The notes: a model not told the origin generated them from the sequence alone. A stretch of 64,000 nt of DNA from an uncultured Tateyamaria sp. (GCF_947488715.1 NZ_CANLAG010000001.1:682001-746000); one strand, 5' to 3'; shown: positions 8,022 to 17,111, counted from the stretch's first letter. Made by a program: numbers and translations.

Positions 8022-10523
8022 ATGAAAACGCAAGTCAAAGCTCTGGTTGTTGGCGGAGGTGCTGTTGGCACGTCGATCGCCTACCATCTGGCACGCGCCG
8101 GTTGGGACGATGTCATGTTGCTGGAACGTGACGAGCTAACATCCGGATCGACATGGCACGCTGCCGGTTTGTTGCCGTATTTCAACATGTCCTATGCCAC
8201 GACCCACATCCACGACTATTCGATCAAGTTCTACAAGACGCTTGAGGAAGAAACCGGGTTGAACGCGGGTTTTGCCGTGGTGGGCAATCTGCGCATGGCG
8301 CAGACGCAGGAGCGTATGGACGAATACATGCTCTATGCGTCGACGGCCGAGACATGTGGTGTGCCGTATGAATTCATGACGCCGGACCAGATCAAGGCGA
8401 AATGGCCACTGATCCGGACGGAAGACCTAAAAGGCGCGCTGTATCACCAGACAGACGGTTACATCAATCCGGCGGATGTGACGATGGCAATGGCCAAGGG
8501 TGCGCGGCAGCGCGGCGTCATGATTGAACGAAAATGGCAGGCCGACGCGTTTCACTGGAACGGTGATGCGTGGGAGGTCACCGTTACAAAAATGGTGGAA
8601 AAGGGCGGCAATCTGGTCCCTTCGGACGAGCAGATTGTGATCACTGCGGAACACGTGGTCACAGCGTCCGGGAACCATGCGCAACGCACCGCTCAGATGT
8701 TGGGTATCAAGATGCCGGCCATTCCGGTTGAGCATCAGTTCATTGTGATGGAGCAGGACCCCGAGCTGGTGAAATTCCGCGCCGAGGGCAATGCCGAACA
8801 TCCGGTGATCCGGGATGCGGACGCGCAATCCTATGTCCGCGAAGAACGCGGCGGCTGGATTTTGGGTGTGTACGAGAAAAACGCGCCTGCCCGGTTTGAA
8901 TACGGTGTGCCGGACAGTTTCCGCGCGGATCTGTTTCAGTTGGATCTTGAGCGGATCGAAGAACAGTACATGGCGATGATCCACCGTGTGCCATCTTGCG
9001 AAGAGAGTGGTCTGAAGGACGACTTCAACGGCCCGATCTGCTATACGCCGGACGGTAACCCACTGGTTGGTCCCGCGCCGGGATTGCGGAACATGTGGCT
9101 GGCCGAAGGCTTTTCTTTTGGCATTACCGCAGCAGGTGGCACGGGCTACTATTTGGCGCAGTTGATGGTGGAGGGTGAGGCCGAGATCGACATGGCGTCG
9201 CTTGATCCGAAGCGTTACGGCGACTGGATGACAACGGAGTTCGCGGTCCGCAAGAACGAAGAGTGCTACGATCACGTCTATATCCTGCACCACCCGGACG
9301 AAGAACGCCCTGCCTGTCGCCCCTTGCGAACGTCGCCTGCCTATGATCGCCAGCGGGCGGCGGGCGCGCAATTTGGGTTTGTAAACGGCTGGGAGCGGCC
9401 AAATTACTATGGTCCGCTGGATGCCCCCGAGACATTTGACCATGACAGCCGGTCTTTTCGCCGTGGTGCCTGGTGGGACCATGCGCTTGAAGAAGCCAAG
9501 GCCATTCGCGAAGGTGTTGGCCTCATTGATGCAACCGCGTTTACCAAGCACCGGATCAGTGGACCGGGCGCGACAGCGTTCCTGGATTGGTTCACAACGA
9601 ACAAGCTGCCCAAGGTTGGGCGGATCAATCTGACCTATGCGCTGACGGCTGCGGGAACGACGCGGACTGAATACACCATCGTGCGGACGGGTGAGGATGA
9701 TTACTATCTCGTGTCGGCTGGGGCATGGACGACCTATGATCAGGACTATCTGTTCAAGGCGATTGAGGACAAGGAGGCGGAGTTTGGCCGCATCAACGCG
9801 CAAGATGTGACGACCCAGTGGGGTGTGTTTGCAATTGCCGGGCCGAAATCACGAGATGTGCTGGGCGCTTTGATCCGGGATGCTGATCCTGACACAGCAC
9901 TCAGCAACAAGCGGTTCCCGTGGTTGAGCTGTCGTGACATTGAATTGGGCATGTGTCCGGTGCGCGCGATCCGTGTTGCCTATACCGGAGAGCTGGGTTG
10001 GGAGTTGCATCACCCGATTGAAATGCAGAATTACCTTTGGGATCAGTTGGTTGCTGCAGGTGCGGCGCATGACATGAAGCTCGTTGGTGCGCGGGCGCAG
10101 AACTGGTTGCGGCAAGAAAAGTCGTATCGCGCGTTTGGAACGGAGCTGGGACGGGATGCGACGCCGATTGAGGCGGATTTGCCCCGGTTCGTTGATCTAT
10201 CTAAGGACTTTCACGGCAAAGCGGCGATGGAAGCGCTGGGTGTGCGGTCAAAATGTGTGACGGTGTTGATTGATGGGCCGGATGATGCGGACCCATGGGG
10301 GCGCGAAGTGCTGTACCATGGTGAGACGCGCGTGGGCCGGTTGACATCCGGGGGCTATTCCGTGGCGTTTGGTCGGTCTATTGGCATGGGGTATGTCACG
10401 CCAGAGCTTGCGGTGCCGGGAACGCGGCTAAAGGTAAAGATGTTTGACCAGTTGTGGGATGCAGAGGTCGTCGTGGACAGCCCTTACGATCCCAAGAACG
10501 AGACGATCCGCAAAGATGGGTGA
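8022..10523 (+). CDS. FAD-dependent dimethylglycine/sarcosine dehydrogenase-like fusion with GcvT domains
   Basis: An 833-residue two-part enzyme. The N-terminal DAO-type oxidase has the FAD motif VVGGGAVGTSIAYHLARAG (about 8-26). GSTWHAAG follows, whose His46 matches the residue that carries covalent FAD in dimethylglycine dehydrogenase. An FAO-M linker follows, and from about residue 430 there is an aminomethyltransferase region (GCV_T then GCV_T_C). Such enzymes demethylate N-methylglycines and transfer the one-carbon unit to tetrahydrofolate. Osmolyte-derived methylamines are common roseobacter substrates. I chose ATG 8022 because the oxidase fold begins there. The precise substrate is not certain. 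Confidence 0.9.
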   Translation: MKTQVKALVVGGGAVGTSIAYHLARAGWDDVMLLERDELTSGSTWHAAGLLPYFNMSYATTHIHDYSIKFYKTLEEETGLNAGFAVVGNLRMAQTQERMDEYMLYASTAETCGVPYEFMTPDQIKAKWPLIRTEDLKGALYHQTDGYINPADVTMAMAKGARQRGVMIERKWQADAFHWNGDAWEVTVTKMVEKGGNLVPSDEQIVITAEHVVTASGNHAQRTAQMLGIKMPAIPVEHQFIVMEQDPELVKFRAEGNAEHPVIRDADAQSYVREERGGWILGVYEKNAPARFEYGVPDSFRADLFQLDLERIEEQYMAMIHRVPSCEESGLKDDFNGPICYTPDGNPLVGPAPGLRNMWLAEGFSFGITAAGGTGYYLAQLMVEGEAEIDMASLDPKRYGDWMTTEFAVRKNEECYDHVYILHHPDEERPACRPLRTSPAYDRQRAAGAQFGFVNGWERPNYYGPLDAPETFDHDSRSFRRGAWWDHALEEAKAIREGVGLIDATAFTKHRISGPGATAFLDWFTTNKLPKVGRINLTYALTAAGTTRTEYTIVRTGEDDYYLVSAGAWTTYDQDYLFKAIEDKEAEFGRINAQDVTTQWGVFAIAGPKSRDVLGALIRDADPDTALSNKRFPWLSCRDIELGMCPVRAIRVAYTGELGWELHHPIEMQNYLWDQLVAAGAAHDMKLVGARAQNWLRQEKSYRAFGTELGRDATPIEADLPRFVDLSKDFHGKAAMEALGVRSKCVTVLIDGPDDADPWGREVLYHGETRVGRLTSGGYSVAFGRSIGMGYVTPELAVPGTRLKVKMFDQLWDAEVVVDSPYDPKNETIRKDG

Positions 10524-10530
10524 GGCCGTT

Positions 10531-10570
10531 GGGCGGCTCTGTTTGGCCTGTCGGCCAAAGACGTCCGCCC
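10531..10570. terminator. Nested hairpin between convergent genes
   Basis: GGGCGG (10531-10536) pairs with CCGCCC (10565-10570), enclosing TTTGGCC-TGTC-GGCCAAA (10542-10559). It lies 7 bases after the rightward dehydrogenase stop and just before the end of the leftward GH25 gene. It probably works as a two-way terminator. Confidence 0.6.
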
Positions 10571-10577
10571 ACCGACC

Positions 10578-11336
10578 CTAACGGAGGGTGCGGGTGGCGA
10601 GCCATGCCTCCCAATCCTGCCGTGATCCGTTGAACGCGTTGATGTCGATTGCCCCCGCAGAGTTGGGCAACGTCCCTGTGGATGTGTATTGCCAAAAGCG
10701 CCAGGGTTGCCCGGGAAATGCTTCGGCCGGGGTTTTGGCAGTGGTGCGCAGCCAGAAATCAACATTGCGGAAGGCACCAAGGCCGTTTTCTTTAAAAAAG
10801 CGAGGTGTGGTGTAGATGATGGGGCGCTGTCCATAGTGTGCTTCGACCAGGCCCATCCAACGGCGCATTTCATCTCGCACGGTTGCGCCGTCAGGGCGGC
10901 GTTGGCATGTCGGCGAAAACGGGTTCCATTCCATATCAAGGACGGGAGGCAGGCTGCCCTTGGTTTTTGGCGCGGTTTGGATAAAGAACTGGGCCTGCAC
11001 TTCGGGTGACGTGCAGAAATAGTAGAAGTGATAGGCCCCGCGTTTGATGCCTGCGCGACCTGCGCCGCGCCAGTGGTCGCGGAAGGCTGGGTCGGACAGG
11101 TCGCCGCCTTCGGTTGCTTTGAGAAACACAAATTCGATGCCAACAGCCTTGGCGCGTTCCCAATCGACCGAGGTTTGGAACCGGGCCGCATCCATGCCGC
11201 GTACGGGGAATGTGGTCGGTTGGCGGCCTGAAAACCGGACGGGATCCGTGTCACCAATGACCATCGGGCCGGTGAAGGGTGCAGGCGCGCATGCAACGAG
11301 CAGCGCAATGGCGGCAATCAAAAGAGGTTTGAACAT
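10578..11336 (-). CDS. GH25-family lysozyme-like lipoprotein
   Basis: A 252-residue protein. The N-terminus MFKPLLIAAIALLVAC carries a lipobox with Cys16 as the likely lipidation site. The rest is a glycoside hydrolase family 25 domain: GMDAARFQTSVDW contributes Asp49, FVFLKATEGG follows, and PVLDMEWNPF contributes the catalytic pair Asp134/Glu136. GH25 enzymes cleave the beta-1,4 bond between N-acetylmuramic acid and N-acetylglucosamine. A role in wall remodelling at the outer membrane is inferred. It is last in a leftward set with the DAO oxidase (17-base gap) and the aldo/keto reductase. Confidence 0.9.
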   Translation of the reverse strand: MFKPLLIAAIALLVACAPAPFTGPMVIGDTDPVRFSGRQPTTFPVRGMDAARFQTSVDWERAKAVGIEFVFLKATEGGDLSDPAFRDHWRGAGRAGIKRGAYHFYYFCTSPEVQAQFFIQTAPKTKGSLPPVLDMEWNPFSPTCQRRPDGATVRDEMRRWMGLVEAHYGQRPIIYTTPRFFKENGLGAFRNVDFWLRTTAKTPAEAFPGQPWRFWQYTSTGTLPNSAGAIDINAFNGSRQDWEAWLATRTLR

Positions 11337-11353
11337 GTGAGTAGCCTAGCGGC

Positions 11354-12409
11354 TTAGAACCGGGCTGGCGACAAGGATTTGACGGTTGTGGCATCAATTT
11401 CGGGGGTGCGTCCCAGTGCTAGATCAGCCACCAGCCGGCTGGCTGCGGGTGCCGTTTGAAAACCGTATCCGCCCTGACCCGCGCACCAGAAAAAGCTGGG
11501 CTGCATTGGGTCGGCACCCAGAACCAACGTGCGATCTGGTGCAAAACTACGCAGCCCGGCCCAAGTTGTTTCGACCCGTGTCACCGGTTCCGTCACGTGC
11601 TGTGCATAGCGGTCCAGCCCTTCGGCGAGCACCATGTCGTCGGCCCATGCGTCATGGGGATCTACGGGGTCTTCGTCGGCGGGGGATACGAGCAGTTTGC
11701 CCGCATCGGGTTTCGCGTACCATGTCTCTCCGACGCCGAAAAAAATCGGCCAATTGCTGACATCGTGACCGCCGGGTGCGGGGATGCGTGCCATGGAACG
11801 GCGACAAGGTGTCAGGCCAATGGGTCTCACACCTGCCATGTTCGCAATCTGGTCGGCCCAGGCGCCTGCAGCATTGACTAGCACGTCGCAAGTCAACTGC
11901 TCGTCTTTCAGTTGGACTTGCCACGTCCTTGTGCGCGCAATTGCTGTGACGGGCGTGCCGGTTCTGATGCGTCCGCCATTTGCGCGCAGGGTCTTGGCCA
12001 TGTCCTGCATCATGCGGTCTGTGTCGATGTCCTGCGCACCCTCATGATAGGCTGCGCGTGCAATGCGAGCGTTCAAAATGGGCACGCGCGCGGATGCTTC
12101 GGCCAATGGGATTTCCGGGCATTGCAGGGCCTTGGCGTCTTTCAGAAACAGTTCATCTTCGCCCGCGCGGGCCAACAGCAGCAAACCGCGTGGGCTGAGA
12201 TAGGGCTGGTGATCGGCGGCACTTGCGCGGCTGAGTGCAACGACAGAAGGCGCACCGTAGTTTTCCTCGAACAGCGCAGCGGATCGGCCGGATGCGTGGT
12301 AGCCAAGGGCCGTTTCCGCCTCGATCAGAGTCACTGACGCGTGTTCGGACAGACGCGCGGCAACAGAGATGCCCGCGATCCCACCACCGATCACGATGAC
12401 ATCTGTCAC
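11354..12409 (-). CDS. FAD-dependent oxidoreductase of the DAO family
   Basis: A 351-residue glycine/D-amino-acid-oxidase-like enzyme. The N-terminal FAD motif is DVIVIGGGIAGISVAARLSE (about 3-22). ALGYHASGRSAALFEENYG follows, and a DAO C-terminal segment has WAGLRSFAPDRTLVLGADP and GQGGYGFQTAPA. It probably oxidises an amino or imino acid and passes electrons to oxygen or the respiratory chain; the substrate is unknown. The start overlaps the stop of the aldo/keto reductase gene by 4 bases (ATGA), so the two are probably co-translated. Confidence 0.88.
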   Translation of the reverse strand: MTDVIVIGGGIAGISVAARLSEHASVTLIEAETALGYHASGRSAALFEENYGAPSVVALSRASAADHQPYLSPRGLLLLARAGEDELFLKDAKALQCPEIPLAEASARVPILNARIARAAYHEGAQDIDTDRMMQDMAKTLRANGGRIRTGTPVTAIARTRTWQVQLKDEQLTCDVLVNAAGAWADQIANMAGVRPIGLTPCRRSMARIPAPGGHDVSNWPIFFGVGETWYAKPDAGKLLVSPADEDPVDPHDAWADDMVLAEGLDRYAQHVTEPVTRVETTWAGLRSFAPDRTLVLGADPMQPSFFWCAGQGGYGFQTAPAASRLVADLALGRTPEIDATTVKSLSPARF

Positions 12410-13332
12410 GCCTCTTCGATCCTGTCCGTGGCGGGCGGCGGTGTGACGCTGAAGCCTGTAATTTGATCGTAGAGGTCCGATGTCATCTCGACCTCGAGTG
12501 CGGCCAAGGATGGGGTCAATTGGCTTGCCGATCTAGCGGATACGATGGGGCGTGGCCGTGCCGGATGTGCCATGGCCCAGGCCACGGCCAGAGACGCAGG
12601 ATCGATACCCATGTCGCGCGCCAGGGCGGTCAGCTTGTCCGCGGCCTCGCGCATCCAGGCGACGTTGTAGCGCGCGGCATAGCGGCTGTCTTCGGTCAAC
12701 CGGCCGGTGCCGCCGCCTGCATACTTCCCGGTCAACAATCCGCCGCCCAATGGGGAATAGGGCGCAAGCTCAATACCTTGATCCACACACATGGGGAAAA
12801 TTTCGACTTCGGACTGACGTTTGACCAAGCTGTGCATGGGTTGGACAATGTCGATGCGAATGTCGAACTGCGCGGCGACGGTTTGCGCCTTCATCACCTG
12901 CCAAGCCGCAAAGTTGGAGACGCCGATGTGCCTGATCCGACCTTCGTGTTTCAGGGTTGCCAGTGCGTCGAACGTCTCTTGCAACGGCGTGTCGTCATCA
13001 AAGCGGTGCAGATAGAGGATGTCGACGACGTCAACACGAAGGCGTTGTTGCGATGTGGCAAAACCGGTGAAGATATTGCCGCGACTAGATCCGCCTGAAT
13101 ACGCAGCTTTGGTCGCAACAATGAGGTTGTCGCGCTCGGATTGGATGAATTGGCCCAGCAGGGATTCGGACGCGCCATCTGTGTAAACGTAGGCGGTGTC
13201 GAAATGGGTGATCCCGGCGTCCCGCGCAGCATCGAACATAGCGCGGCTGGCCTGTTCGTCAGCGTTGCCGCCGAATTGCATTGTGCCGAACGTCAGCGGC
13301 GAAAGCGGGGTGCCGTTAGGGGATGTGATCAT
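12406..13332 (-). CDS. Aldo/keto reductase
   Basis: A 308-residue NADPH-dependent reductase with the (beta/alpha)8 fold. The catalytic residues are visible: Asp45 and Tyr50 in HFDTAYVYTDGASE, Lys75 in VATKAAY and His109 in LYLHRFDDD. The C-terminal cofactor region includes PIVSARSASQL. Substrates are probably aldehydes or ketones. It is the first gene of the leftward set with the DAO oxidase and the GH25 lipoprotein; its promoter must lie in the 130 bases before the divergent DUF2461 gene. Confidence 0.9.
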   Translation of the reverse strand: MITSPNGTPLSPLTFGTMQFGGNADEQASRAMFDAARDAGITHFDTAYVYTDGASESLLGQFIQSERDNLIVATKAAYSGGSSRGNIFTGFATSQQRLRVDVVDILYLHRFDDDTPLQETFDALATLKHEGRIRHIGVSNFAAWQVMKAQTVAAQFDIRIDIVQPMHSLVKRQSEVEIFPMCVDQGIELAPYSPLGGGLLTGKYAGGGTGRLTEDSRYAARYNVAWMREAADKLTALARDMGIDPASLAVAWAMAHPARPRPIVSARSASQLTPSLAALEVEMTSDLYDQITGFSVTPPPATDRIEEA

Positions 13333-13462
13333 GGAGATGTGGTGCCATGCGGGCCGCGCCCGTGCAACGGTTATCCTGTTCGACCCAATTTATACGATAG
13401 GGATGCACACCGCAGCGCCCGTGCTAGATTGTGCGATGTAGAGCAGGTGAAGGGAGCATGTG

Positions 13463-14128
13463 ATGGCAGATGGGTTCGAAGAGATGGTGGACGCTGCATT
13501 GGCCTTTTTCGTGCAGTTGCAAGTTAACAATTCCAAGGCGTGGTTTGAGCCGCAAAAGGCACATTACAAAGAGGCCATTGCCGGACCTGCCGGGTTTTTC
13601 GCGGACTTGCTGGCCGAAGATATTGCGCGTCTGACTGGCCAAGCACACAGCCCCAAGGTTTTTCGCATCTACCGGGATGTTCGGTTTTCCAAGGACAAGA
13701 CCCCGCTCAACACGCATTTGCATGTGATGTGGCAACCGGCGGATCGGGACGTGCTGGCGCCCAGTTGGTTCTGGGGGCTGTCACCTGACTATTTCGTTGT
13801 TGGGATGGGTGTGATGGGTCTGCAAGGCGAAGACCTCACGCGGTATCGGGCGTTTGTGGACAGTTGGGGTGACGGTTTGCAGGACGCGTTGCAGGGCGCA
13901 AACGACGGCATTGGTGCGACGATCAGTGATTGGGGTCCCGAGCCGCTCAAACGTGTGCCAAAACCCTATCCGCCGGACCACGCGCATGGTGACCTGATGA
14001 GGCGTAAGGCCTTGGCCCTTTCTGCACCGATGCCAGAGGACTGGCGTGTGCGCGGTGTGGTCAAGTCCACCGTTGATCACGTCCGTGCTCTGTTGCCTGT
14101 CTGGGAGATGTTTGAAAAACATCTGTGA
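13463..14128 (+). CDS. DUF2461 (TIGR02453 family) protein
   Basis: A 221-residue cytosolic protein of the DUF2461 family, recognised from NNSKAWFEPQKAHYKEAI near the N-terminus and the characteristic KVFRIYRDVRFSKDKTPLNTH. The family is widespread in bacteria and its biochemical role is unknown. ATG 13463 is preferred over the adjacent GTG 13460 because AGGGAG lies 6 bases before it. A terminator hairpin overlaps the last codons. Confidence 0.88.
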   Translation: MADGFEEMVDAALAFFVQLQVNNSKAWFEPQKAHYKEAIAGPAGFFADLLAEDIARLTGQAHSPKVFRIYRDVRFSKDKTPLNTHLHVMWQPADRDVLAPSWFWGLSPDYFVVGMGVMGLQGEDLTRYRAFVDSWGDGLQDALQGANDGIGATISDWGPEPLKRVPKPYPPDHAHGDLMRRKALALSAPMPEDWRVRGVVKSTVDHVRALLPVWEMFEKHL

Positions 14129-14135
14129 TTTTTTT
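14107..14135 (+). terminator. Intrinsic terminator overlapping the DUF2461 3' end
   Basis: GATGTTT (14107-14113) pairs with AAACATC (14117-14123) over a 3-base loop. The stop codon follows and then a run of seven T at 14129-14135. The stem is therefore part of the coding sequence. Confidence 0.65.
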
Positions 14136-14143
14136 CGGTGTGA

Positions 14144-14170
14144 TGTCCATCCGGTGTGTTCCCGTTCGTC
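14144..14170 (+). promoter_or_regulatory. Candidate ECF-type promoter for the SRPBCC/YciI/sigma operon
   Basis: TGTCCA at 14144-14149 is followed after 17 bases by CGTC at 14167-14170. This resembles the TGTCGA / CGA-or-T-C motif I recall as described for ECF42 sigma factors, with one mismatch in the -35 element. The operon's third gene encodes an ECF42-like sigma factor, so autoregulation is plausible. The leader then contains a CATAGCTATG palindrome (14170-14179) and an AAAGCA-CTGT-TGCTTT hairpin (14180-14195), before AAGGAG and the ATG. Confidence 0.45.
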
Positions 14171-14219
14171 ATAGCTATGAAAGCACTGTTGCTTTCGACT
14201 GTGACAAGGAGAAATCACA

Positions 14220-14729
14220 ATGACCATTTGGACCATTCTGGCCGGGATCGGCGGCGTTGCAGCACTGGCGACCGCAGGCAGCCTGCTGTTGCCGCGCCAT
14301 GTGCATGTTGAACGGACTGCGACCTTTCAGGGGACACCCGAGGCCGTTCTGTCGCTGGCGGCGTCCAACACCGGCTATCAGCGTTTCAACCCCTATCTGG
14401 CTGTAGACCCGGCCTTGCAGATCTCGCACTTCGGTCCAGATGCCGGTGTCGGTTCGGGTTTTGCCTTTGACGGAAAAGACGGCAAAGGCACGCAGGTTGT
14501 CGCCGCGATCACGGACAGTTCCGTGCGCTATGACATTGATATGGGTCCGATGGGCAAACCGACCCAAGCCATCGTCGTCAAACCGGCAGCCGAAGGTGTG
14601 CAAGTCACCTGGAGCATGGATGCGGACATGGGGTTCAATCCCGTGGGCCGCGTGATGGGGTTGTTCATGGACGGCATGATCGGCAAAACTTTTGAACAAG
14701 GCCTGGGCAATCTGGCCGCTGCAATCTGA
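14220..14729 (+). CDS. SRPBCC-fold (polyketide cyclase/dehydrase-like) protein
   Basis: A 169-residue protein with one N-terminal membrane segment (TIWTILAGIGGVAALATAGSL). A START/Bet v1-like SRPBCC domain follows from about residue 32 (VHVERTATFQGTPEAVLSLAASNTGYQRFNPY). The fold binds hydrophobic ligands; no ligand can be named. It is the first gene of a compact operon: the YciI gene begins 13 bases later and the sigma factor gene overlaps that. AAGGAG precedes the ATG. Its place next to a DGPF protein and an ECF42-like sigma factor suggests it belongs to the same stress-response unit. Confidence 0.82.
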   Translation: MTIWTILAGIGGVAALATAGSLLLPRHVHVERTATFQGTPEAVLSLAASNTGYQRFNPYLAVDPALQISHFGPDAGVGSGFAFDGKDGKGTQVVAAITDSSVRYDIDMGPMGKPTQAIVVKPAAEGVQVTWSMDADMGFNPVGRVMGLFMDGMIGKTFEQGLGNLAAAI

Positions 14730-14741
14730 GGGACTATTACA

Positions 14742-15095
14742 ATGCGCTATACTTTTTTGCTTTATACCGACCCGGCTGATCTGGCTCACATGACCGAAGC
14801 GGACTGGGCTGCGGAAAAAGAAGTCTACGGCAGCTATATCGGTGCGCTGCACGCCGCGGGTGTGTTCGTGGACACCGATTGGCTGCAACCCGTTGCGACG
14901 GCGACCACTCTGACGCTCAAGGGCGGCACAAGGCAGGTCCAGGACGGTCCGTTCGCCGATACCAAGGAAACGCTGGGCGGATACTTTGTGGTGGACGTGC
15001 CTGACCTTGATGCGGCGATGACGTGGGCCGAGAAATGCCCGGCGGCCAAGACCGGCAAGGTCGAGATACGACCAACGGCCATGGGCGACGGGTGA
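14742..15095 (+). CDS. YciI/DGPF-domain protein
   Basis: A 117-residue YCII-related protein. It begins MRYTFLLYTDPADLAHMT and contains the name-giving DGPF motif (TRQVQDGPFADTKETLGGYFVVDV). DGPF proteins are commonly encoded beside ECF42-type sigma factors, where they are the usual target genes; their activity is unknown. Its TGA overlaps the GTG start of the sigma factor gene (GTGA), indicating coupling. Confidence 0.9.
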   Translation: MRYTFLLYTDPADLAHMTEADWAAEKEVYGSYIGALHAAGVFVDTDWLQPVATATTLTLKGGTRQVQDGPFADTKETLGGYFVVDVPDLDAAMTWAEKCPAAKTGKVEIRPTAMGDG

Positions 15096-16288
15096 CCGAC
15101 ACAGCCCGCGCGGCGGAACATGCCGCGCGGGACAGCTATGGCCGGTTGCTCGCCTACCTTGCTGCGCGGACGCGCGACATCGGGCTGGCAGAGGACGCAT
15201 TGTCCGACGCATTTGCCAAAGCATTGGAGGTCTGGGCACGGGAAGGCGTGCCAAACAACCCAGATGCGTGGTTGATGACGGTTGCGCGCAACCGCATGAC
15301 GGATCGCCAGCGGCATGTGGCGCGATTTCACACGAATGATGAGGTGCCTGACATGCCTCTCCCCGAAACGGTTCAGTCTTTGCCGGATGAGCGGTTGGAG
15401 CTGTTGATGGTGTGTGCGCACCCCGCCATTGCGCGGGATTTGCACACGCCCCTTATGTTGCAAACGGTGCTGGGCATTGACGCGGGCCAGATTGCACGTT
15501 TGTTCATGGTGTCACCCGCTGCGTTGACCAAACGGTTGGGCCGGGCCAAGGCCAAGGTGCGCGATGCGGGCATACCCTTTGCCATACCTGGGCCCGAGGC
15601 GTTGCCGGACCGGGCCGGTGCCATACTAGAGGCGATTTATGCCGCCCACACCTTGGATTGGGTGGAACCAACCGACAGCGGTGGTGAAGAGGCGATTTAT
15701 CTGGCGGATCTGCTTGTGCGTCTGCTGCCCGACTTTCCCGAAGTTATGGGCTTGGCCGCCTTGATCGGCTTTGGGCACGCGCGTCGTGATGCGCGGGTGG
15801 TTGATGGGGTTTTGGTGCCAACGGGCGCGCAGGACGTAGCGCTCTGGGACGGCAGTTTGCGCGCTTATGGTGACCGTATGCTGGCGCGCGCATTTGCGCA
15901 TCACGCACCCGGTCGGTTTCAACTCGAAGCGGCGATACAACAGGTTCACATGGCGCGGGCCGACACGGGTGAGACTGACTGGGCCGCACTCAATCAGCTT
16001 TATCATGCGTTGTTGCGCGTTGCGCCGTCCGCCGGGGCGCTGGTCGCGCAGGCGGTGGTGACAGGTCGATTGCACGGCCCTGCGGCGGGACTGGAGGCTT
16101 TGGATGCGCTTGCGCCTCAGGTTGGTGCAGATCTGCAGCCGGTATGGGCAGCCCGCGCCAATTTTCTGTCGCAATTGAACGATCCGCGTGCTGGGCCAGC
16201 CTATGATCAGGCGATTGCTCGTGCCACGGATGTCAGCCTTGTGCGGTTTCTGGAACAACAGCGCCGCCGCCATTTAGATCGCATTTGA
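15092..16288 (+). CDS. ECF-family RNA polymerase sigma factor with long C-terminal extension (ECF42-like)
   Basis: A 398-residue sigma factor, much longer than the usual ~180-residue ECF protein. The first ~180 residues hold region 2 (YGRLLAYLAARTRDIGLAEDALSDAF, then NNPDAWLMTVARNRMTDRQR) and region 4 (LMVSPAALTKRLGRAKAKVR). The remaining ~200 residues are an alpha-helical, TPR-like extension (VVTGRLHGPAAGLEALDAL ... AARANFLSQLNDPRAGPAYDQAI), which is the hallmark of ECF42. These sigma factors lack an anti-sigma partner, and the extension is thought to control activity. None of the neighbouring genes looks like an anti-sigma factor. The start is GTG 15092, overlapping the YciI stop. Confidence 0.88.
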   Translation: MTDTARAAEHAARDSYGRLLAYLAARTRDIGLAEDALSDAFAKALEVWAREGVPNNPDAWLMTVARNRMTDRQRHVARFHTNDEVPDMPLPETVQSLPDERLELLMVCAHPAIARDLHTPLMLQTVLGIDAGQIARLFMVSPAALTKRLGRAKAKVRDAGIPFAIPGPEALPDRAGAILEAIYAAHTLDWVEPTDSGGEEAIYLADLLVRLLPDFPEVMGLAALIGFGHARRDARVVDGVLVPTGAQDVALWDGSLRAYGDRMLARAFAHHAPGRFQLEAAIQQVHMARADTGETDWAALNQLYHALLRVAPSAGALVAQAVVTGRLHGPAAGLEALDALAPQVGADLQPVWAARANFLSQLNDPRAGPAYDQAIARATDVSLVRFLEQQRRRHLDRI

Positions 16289-16373
16289 AGGAAATGACCC
16301 CAACCGGCGCAACCGGCTGTCAATCATTGGCGGGCATCAACAGGCCACGCGATGATTTCAGAATGGAGTTGGA

Positions 16374-17105
16374 ATGCGTTGGATGCAGAGCCTGCGGGTA
16401 TGTGGTCTGGGACTGATGGCGACCCCCCCTGTTTGGGCAGAGGCGTTGCCGATGGGCAGCCGTGGCAGTTTGTTGACACAGCGTGCGCCGATCGTTGCGA
16501 TAACTCCCGTTGTCTCGCGTGCGTCGCCCAGCCTTTTTTCCGGAACCCAAGGCAAAAGCCTGCTGGCGCCACCCCCAGAACGCGCACGTCCGGCGCCGTC
16601 CCCCAGTGTTTTGCCCGGACCACGACGTGGTCCATTGAGTGACCTGCGCAGTTTGATCGCCAAGGCGGAAGCAGGATCCAAAGGATATGACGCCGTCCAA
16701 TACGGCGCAGATATTCGTCCGTCTGCGCCGCCCACTGCGATGACGGTGCAAGAGATTTATGACTGGATTGATGACACGCCCGGACAGCCCCATGCGATTG
16801 GGCGATATCAGTTTATTCCGCCGACGCTGCGCCGTCTGGTCACCCGCCTCGGTGTGAGTACGCAGGTTCGGTTTTCACCACGATTGCAAGATCAGCTGGC
16901 CGATCTGTTGCTGGTTGAGGCTGGGCTGAACGCTTTCCTCGCGGGAGACATGCCGCGGCACCAATTCATGAATAACCTCGCCAAAATCTGGGCCGGGTTG
17001 CCGAATGATACGGGCAAGTCGCATTACCATGGATATGCGGGCAACAAGGCGACGATGACGTGGGCTTATTTCGATGCGCGAATGGCCCAGATTTTTCCGG
17101 GGTAA
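16374..17105 (+). CDS. Secreted lysozyme/transglycosylase-like protein
   Basis: A 243-residue protein with a signal peptide (CGLGLMATPPVWA). A proline-rich linker follows to about residue 90, then a C-terminal lysozyme-like domain. That domain shows LRSLIAKAEAGSKGYDAVQYGA, in which the glutamate after AKA is the likely catalytic acid. It also has QEIYDWIDDTPGQPHAIGRYQFIPPTLRRLV, a pattern seen in phage-type muramidases. Cleavage of peptidoglycan in the periplasm is inferred. It stands alone between the sigma-factor operon and a convergent solute-binding protein. Confidence 0.72.
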   Translation: MRWMQSLRVCGLGLMATPPVWAEALPMGSRGSLLTQRAPIVAITPVVSRASPSLFSGTQGKSLLAPPPERARPAPSPSVLPGPRRGPLSDLRSLIAKAEAGSKGYDAVQYGADIRPSAPPTAMTVQEIYDWIDDTPGQPHAIGRYQFIPPTLRRLVTRLGVSTQVRFSPRLQDQLADLLLVEAGLNAFLAGDMPRHQFMNNLAKIWAGLPNDTGKSHYHGYAGNKATMTWAYFDARMAQIFPG

Positions 17106-17111
17106 TCAGTG

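Noticed and set aside
8427-9803. A 458-codon open frame opposite the dimethylglycine-dehydrogenase-like gene
   Set aside because: The sense frame has clear FAD and GcvT motifs; the antisense product has none and is explained by codon bias.
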